Shown here: positions 63,961-64,000 of the stretch, piece after piece | Position numbering within the stretch: position 1 is the stretch's first letter | Layout of the letters: each line of letters begins with the position of its first letter | From: Weissella coleopterorum | Lineage (GTDB): Bacteria; Bacillota; Bacilli; Lactobacillales; Lactobacillaceae | Reading direction: 5' to 3' | Length of the DNA: 64,000 nucleotides | Assembly: GCF_011304355.1 (NCBI RefSeq) | Contig: NZ_CP049888.1 | Span: 310,001 to 374,000 of the forward strand | Program-made: the position numbers and the translations under genes | Notes under the pieces: model-generated | What the model was told of the DNA's origin: nothing | The model's database searches: none | What the model saw: the letters and a program-made list of their open reading frames with translations, nothing else

Positions 63961-64000
63961 ATGGCAGCTTCTTTGCAAGACATTCAACGCCGCATTGCCT
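63961..64000 (+). CDS. atpG: F0F1 ATP synthase subunit gamma, N-terminal fragment
   Basis: The ATG at 63961 follows GAGGAGGGGCGAA. The 13 visible codons read MAASLQDIQRRIA, matching the start of gamma subunits (xSLxDIxxRIxS). The rest lies beyond the window. It forms the rotating central stalk. Its position after atpA confirms the order B-E-F-H-A-G. Confidence 0.93.
   Translation, partial: MAASLQDIQRRIA

Overview
The window comes from the chromosome of a low-GC Gram-positive lactic acid bacterium, most likely a member of the Lactobacillaceae, perhaps on the Weissella/Leuconostoc side. The evidence is the gene order tdk-prfA-prmC-sua5-glyA-upp-atpBEFHAG at the right end, a ribose rbsK-rbsD-rbsU cluster, MurT/GatD, PepD- and PepF-type peptidases, many amino acid permeases, strong AGGAGG-type ribosome binding sites and cre-like sites matching TGWAANCGNTNWCA. 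The exact genus cannot be fixed from sequence reading alone. I see no prophage, insertion sequence, CRISPR array or rRNA.

Left part (1-11,100): two divergent GT-C membrane glycosyltransferases (the first cut by the window edge), an MmcQ/YjbR-like protein, an SMR efflux pump, a RibD/DHFR-like reductase, then an accessory carbon cluster. In that cluster an AraC-type regulator is divergent from an operon of MFS transporter, zinc-type dehydrogenase, HIT protein and D-lyxose-isomerase-like protein, with a perfect cre site between them. It is followed by a 60-residue membrane protein coupled to an ArsB/NhaD-like permease.

Middle (11,100-35,000): ribose operon with LacI-type operators over its promoter; a YfcC-family carrier divergent from a GlnK/GlnL-like two-component system with a cre site on the carrier promoter; metK behind an S-box (SAM-I) riboswitch but broken by a one-base frameshift; a MacB-like ABC exporter; a nucleoside hydrolase behind a long palindrome; an iron-type alcohol dehydrogenase with a cre site and an altered metal ligand; a LytTR/LiaF-like pair; and a nitrogen-supply block of APC permease, PepD dipeptidase, YjeM-like permease and BrnQ. 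RlmD-like rRNA methylase, a YtqB-like methylase and a PAP2 phosphatase follow.

Right part (35,000-64,000): leuS, dacA, tRNA-Arg(CCT), a lipid flippase, a CorA-like channel, an unlisted 45-codon gene with an excellent ribosome binding site, gnd, two more APC permeases, rRNA methylase RlmA-like, an HTH regulator, PepF, the MurT-GatD amidation pair, and then the conserved translation/one-carbon/ATP synthase run, ending a few codons into atpG.

Together the window describes a fastidious fermenter that imports amino acids and peptides, takes up ribose and nucleosides, and puts several side pathways under carbon catabolite control. The most unusual items are the broken metK under an S-box, the uncharacterised sugar operon, the small membrane protein/permease pair, and several enzymes that have lost family metal-binding residues.
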